NCBI GenBank assembly: GCA_013152695.1
Contig: JAADFV010000044.1
Span: forward strand, 1 to 8,790
DNA from: Chloroflexota bacterium
GTDB lineage: Bacteria > Chloroflexota > Anaerolineae > J102
DNA: 8,790 bases
Reading direction: 5' to 3'
In this document: positions 6,778 through 8,790 of the stretch, piece after piece
Layout: each line of letters begins with the position of its first letter
How positions within the stretch are numbered: position 1 is the stretch's first letter
The notes under the pieces: generated by a model
What the model saw: only the letters and a program-made list of their open reading frames with translations
Database searches by the model: none
Told to the model about the DNA's origin: nothing
Position numbers and translations under genes: made by a program

Positions 6778-7688
6778 AAGGCTTCCTCCGTTTGGATACG
6801 GGGACTGGATCGGCGGAAGATGCGCTTGCCCAGCGTCCATAGCCAGCTATCATCACCCAGCAAACCCGAAGGCTGGAAGAGCATCATCAGCACCAGCAAG
6901 GCGCCGTAAATCGTAAAACGGTAGTCCTGGGCAAAGCGCAAGAATTCGGGCGCAGATTTGAGGAGGATAGCACCAAAAATGGGGCCTCGTAGCGTACCCA
7001 CGCCACCTATGATTACCATAGACAAGATAGCGATGGATTCGACAAAAGCGAAAGTGTCTGGGAAGACGCTACCAATGAAGTGGGCATAAAAGGAGCCGGC
7101 ACCTCCGGCCAGGGCGGCACTAATGGCAAAAGCATAAATCTTGAAGCGAGGCACGCTTACACCCACTGCCGCCGCTGCATCTTCGTCGATACGCACGGTA
7201 TTGAGGGCGAGGCCTGCCCATGTTTTCGATAAATACCAGCTAATCAAGAGGACAAAAGCGGCGTACAACCAGACGAGCGCCATGTACAAAGCTCCGCCCC
7301 GAAAACTAATCCCGAACAGGCTGGGAGCGGGCAAATTGACGATGCCCATGGCACCACCAAAAAAATCGACATATTTGAACACGGCTACAACCACAAAATT
7401 GACACCCATTGTCGCCAAAACGAGGAAGTCATGGCGTACGCGCAGGCTTGGTAGACCCAAAAAGGCACCGACGATGCCGGTGATAAATATCGCGGCCAGC
7501 AGCCCTATCCAGAACGATTGTCCGTAGCGTACGGTCATGACGGCGGCAGTATAGGCGCCAATGCCAAAGAACGCGGCATGACCCAGCGAGATCTGGCCGG
7601 CGTAACCGACAAGGATATTCAAACTAAGAGCAAGGCTGACCCAGATGCCGACAAAAACGGCGATGGTAATGACATATCCGCTAAACAT
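6774..7688 (-). CDS. livM: Branched-chain/hydrophobic amino acid ABC transporter, permease LivM
   Basis: This 304-residue inner-membrane permease has about eight hydrophobic segments (near 5-28, 32-52, 58-80, 88-108, 133-153, 183-205, 214-244 and 256-273). The family motif GYAGQISLGHAAFFGIGAY is at 28-46. The cytoplasmic coupling loop that contacts the ATPase reads ALNTVRIDEDAAAAVGV (161-177) and SVPRFKIYAF, and the motif IIGGVGTLRGPIFGA is at 226-240. The C-terminal tail after 280 is polar. It pairs with LivH to form the translocation path. The start at 7688 has AAGGAG 7 nt upstream. That Shine-Dalgarno is made of the last two sense codons of livH (Lys-Glu), and only 4 nt separate the genes. 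Confidence 0.94.
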   Translation of the reverse strand: MFSGYVITIAVFVGIWVSLALSLNILVGYAGQISLGHAAFFGIGAYTAAVMTVRYGQSFWIGLLAAIFITGIVGAFLGLPSLRVRHDFLVLATMGVNFVVVAVFKYVDFFGGAMGIVNLPAPSLFGISFRGGALYMALVWLYAAFVLLISWYLSKTWAGLALNTVRIDEDAAAAVGVSVPRFKIYAFAISAALAGGAGSFYAHFIGSVFPDTFAFVESIAILSMVIIGGVGTLRGPIFGAILLKSAPEFLRFAQDYRFTIYGALLVLMMLFQPSGLLGDDSWLWTLGKRIFRRSSPRIQTEEAL

Positions 7689-7692
7689 TGGC

Positions 7693-8562
7693 TTACTCCT
7701 TCCCCAAGAGCCCGTGGGGGCGGAACATGAGCATGAGGATCAGCACGAGAAAGGCGATAGCGTCGCGAGGTAAGACATAACCCACCCAGGCCACCATAAA
7801 ATTTTCAACAATAGCCAGCAAGAGGCTGGCAATTATCACCCCGGGCAGGCTCCCCATACCTCCCAACACAATGATGATGAAGGCCTTGTATGAAACCAAA
7901 TCTCCCATGGTGGCGAAAACGCTGTTATTGTACACGCCCACCAACACGCCCCCAGCGCCGGCCAAGGCCGAGCCCAGGAAGAAATTGAGGGCGACAACAC
8001 GGTTGAGGTTGACACCCACGGCCGCAGCCATTTCCCGGTCCATGGAAGCGGCCTGCCAGCCCAGGCCGATACGAGTGCGCGTGAGCAAGAGATAGACCAG
8101 CGTCATGAGTACGATAGTCACCACCAGCACCAGCATTTGCTTGGGCGTGATGGAAATGAATGATGTGCGGATGCGAGGCATGCCTGCGCCTCCTGCCGGG
8201 AAGGCTTTCTGGTAGGGCCCCATGAGAAAGCCTTTTTGCAGCAAGTCGGTGAGCATGACGAACAAGCCGATGCTGGTGATCAGGGGCACGATACGAGGAG
8301 CATCGAGCATGTAATAATAGGTGGTGCGATAGATGAGAACACCGACGATCCCGCTGCCAATCATGGCGACAAGGAGCGCCAGCCAAAAATTACCGAGCCA
8401 GCTAAACACCAACAGGCCAATAAATGCACCGATGGTGTACACGGCAGCATGGGCGATGTGCAACACTTTGAGCACACCATACACCATGGTCAGCCCTGCT
8501 GCCATGAGAATGTAGGTGCTGGCTAAGACCAGAGCGTTGGAGAGATTCTGCAAAAACGGCAT
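7693..8562 (-). CDS. livH: Branched-chain/hydrophobic amino acid ABC transporter, permease LivH
   Basis: This 289-residue inner-membrane permease is the first gene of the visible operon. The motif GLTMVYGVLKVLHIAHAAVY (23-42) is the LivH counterpart of the HAAT permease signature. Further marks are TRTRIGLGWQAASMDREMAAAVGV at 161-184 (the coupling loop), GSALAGAGGVLVG (197-209), IIVLGGMGSLPGVIIASLLL (230-249) and the C-terminal MLMFRPHGLLG (277-287). Hydrophobic segments lie near 8-30, 35-56, 58-78, 91-108, 143-161, 188-210, 227-256 and 265-280. The start at 8562 has GAGG followed by a 7-nt spacer. No binding-protein gene lies upstream within the window; it may be beyond 8790 or elsewhere. 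The operon promoter should lie between 8563 and the repeat region, but I see no convincing -35/-10 pair. Confidence 0.94.
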   Translation of the reverse strand: MPFLQNLSNALVLASTYILMAAGLTMVYGVLKVLHIAHAAVYTIGAFIGLLVFSWLGNFWLALLVAMIGSGIVGVLIYRTTYYYMLDAPRIVPLITSIGLFVMLTDLLQKGFLMGPYQKAFPAGGAGMPRIRTSFISITPKQMLVLVVTIVLMTLVYLLLTRTRIGLGWQAASMDREMAAAVGVNLNRVVALNFFLGSALAGAGGVLVGVYNNSVFATMGDLVSYKAFIIIVLGGMGSLPGVIIASLLLAIVENFMVAWVGYVLPRDAIAFLVLILMLMFRPHGLLGKE

Positions 8563-8603
8563 AGAATGGCCTCGACAAGTGAGGGGGTGGGGCTAGCACA
8601 TTG

Positions 8604-8790
8604 GCGGTTGGAAACCGTAGCCACGGTTGGGAAGAAACAGCGGTTGGAAACCGCGGCTACGGTTGCGAAGTCGACCTTCGTCGACTGGGGTGCTGTAGTC
8701 TGCGCAGACAGGTTTCGCGGGGGAAACGGCGGTTGGAAACCGCGGCTACGACTGCAAAGTCGACCTTCGTCGACTGGGGTGCTGTGGTCT
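8604..8790. repeat. Tandem 89-bp palindromic repeat (cut by the window edge)
   Basis: One unit runs 8640-8728 and a second starts at 8729; the visible 62 bases match with four substitutions. A third, partial copy of only the first 31 bases lies at 8604-8634, also with four substitutions. Each unit begins with the hairpin GCGGTT-GGA-AACCGC and continues with GGCTACG. Then comes the hairpin AGTCGAC-CTTC-GTCGACT (8669-8686 and 8758-8775) and GGGGTGCTGT. The complete unit also has a perfect palindrome GTCTGCGCAGAC (8698-8709) and a short GTTTC/GGAAAC inverted pair (8712-8726). No coding frame is convincing here. The repeat lies upstream of livH, and its full copy number cannot be seen. Confidence 0.85.

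Noticed and set aside
6778..6840. Longer livG start at 6840
   Set aside because: It would overlap livM by 67 nt, adds 21 residues absent from LivG proteins, and ignores the GGAGG placed 7 nt before ATG 6777.
8604..8790. CRISPR array
   Set aside because: The two long units are nearly identical along all 62 comparable bases, with no variable spacers, and the palindromes are different modules of one unit.
1..8790. tRNA, rRNA, riboswitch or integrase/transposase genes
   Set aside because: I saw no cloverleaf, rRNA-like segment, known riboswitch core or recombinase motif on either strand by eye; a covariance-model scan was not possible.

Overview
The window looks like a stretch of a moderately GC-rich bacterial chromosome. 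A member of the Chloroflexota (Anaerolineae-like) is my best guess. It rests on the Lon type with a charged insert before the Walker A loop, the two kinds of short palindromic intergenic repeats at the window edges, and the TumE-like/coiled-coil gene pair. This is inference; no rRNA or other taxonomic marker is present.

Layout from left to right. Positions 1-252 hold a palindromic intergenic repeat and probably the 5' end of a minus-strand gene that leaves the window. Next is lon (253-2670, minus), a complete ATP-dependent Lon protease. Divergently from it, after a 128-bp promoter region, run two short overlapping plus-strand genes (2799-3468). They encode a small coiled-coil protein and a TumE/DUF6516-like protein, and look like a toxin-antitoxin pair. 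A hairpin separates this pair from the convergent hutU (3576-5222, minus), a complete urocanate hydratase. Upstream of hutU lie a double hairpin and terminator (about 5281-5330), and then a tightly packed minus-strand operon livH-livM-livG-livF (8562 down to 5331). It encodes the two permeases and two ATPases of a branched-chain/hydrophobic amino acid (HAAT) ABC importer. The right edge (8604-8790) holds a tandem 89-bp palindromic repeat.

How the genes fit together: LivH and LivM form the membrane channel and LivG and LivF power it. The periplasmic or lipoprotein binding protein that sets specificity (LivK type) is not in the window. The operon points towards hutU, the second enzyme of histidine degradation, so a histidine- or urocanate-related substrate is possible. 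However, the intervening terminator argues that hutU is transcribed separately, and hutH, hutI and hutF/G are absent here. Lon is a general quality-control protease, and proteases of this kind destroy type II antitoxins, so its position next to a candidate toxin-antitoxin pair is suggestive but unproven.

Most of the window is ordinary housekeeping and transport. The parts worth a second look are the TumE-like pair with its antitoxin that lacks a recognisable DNA-binding domain, the two repeat families, and the repeat-derived start of the gene at the left edge.
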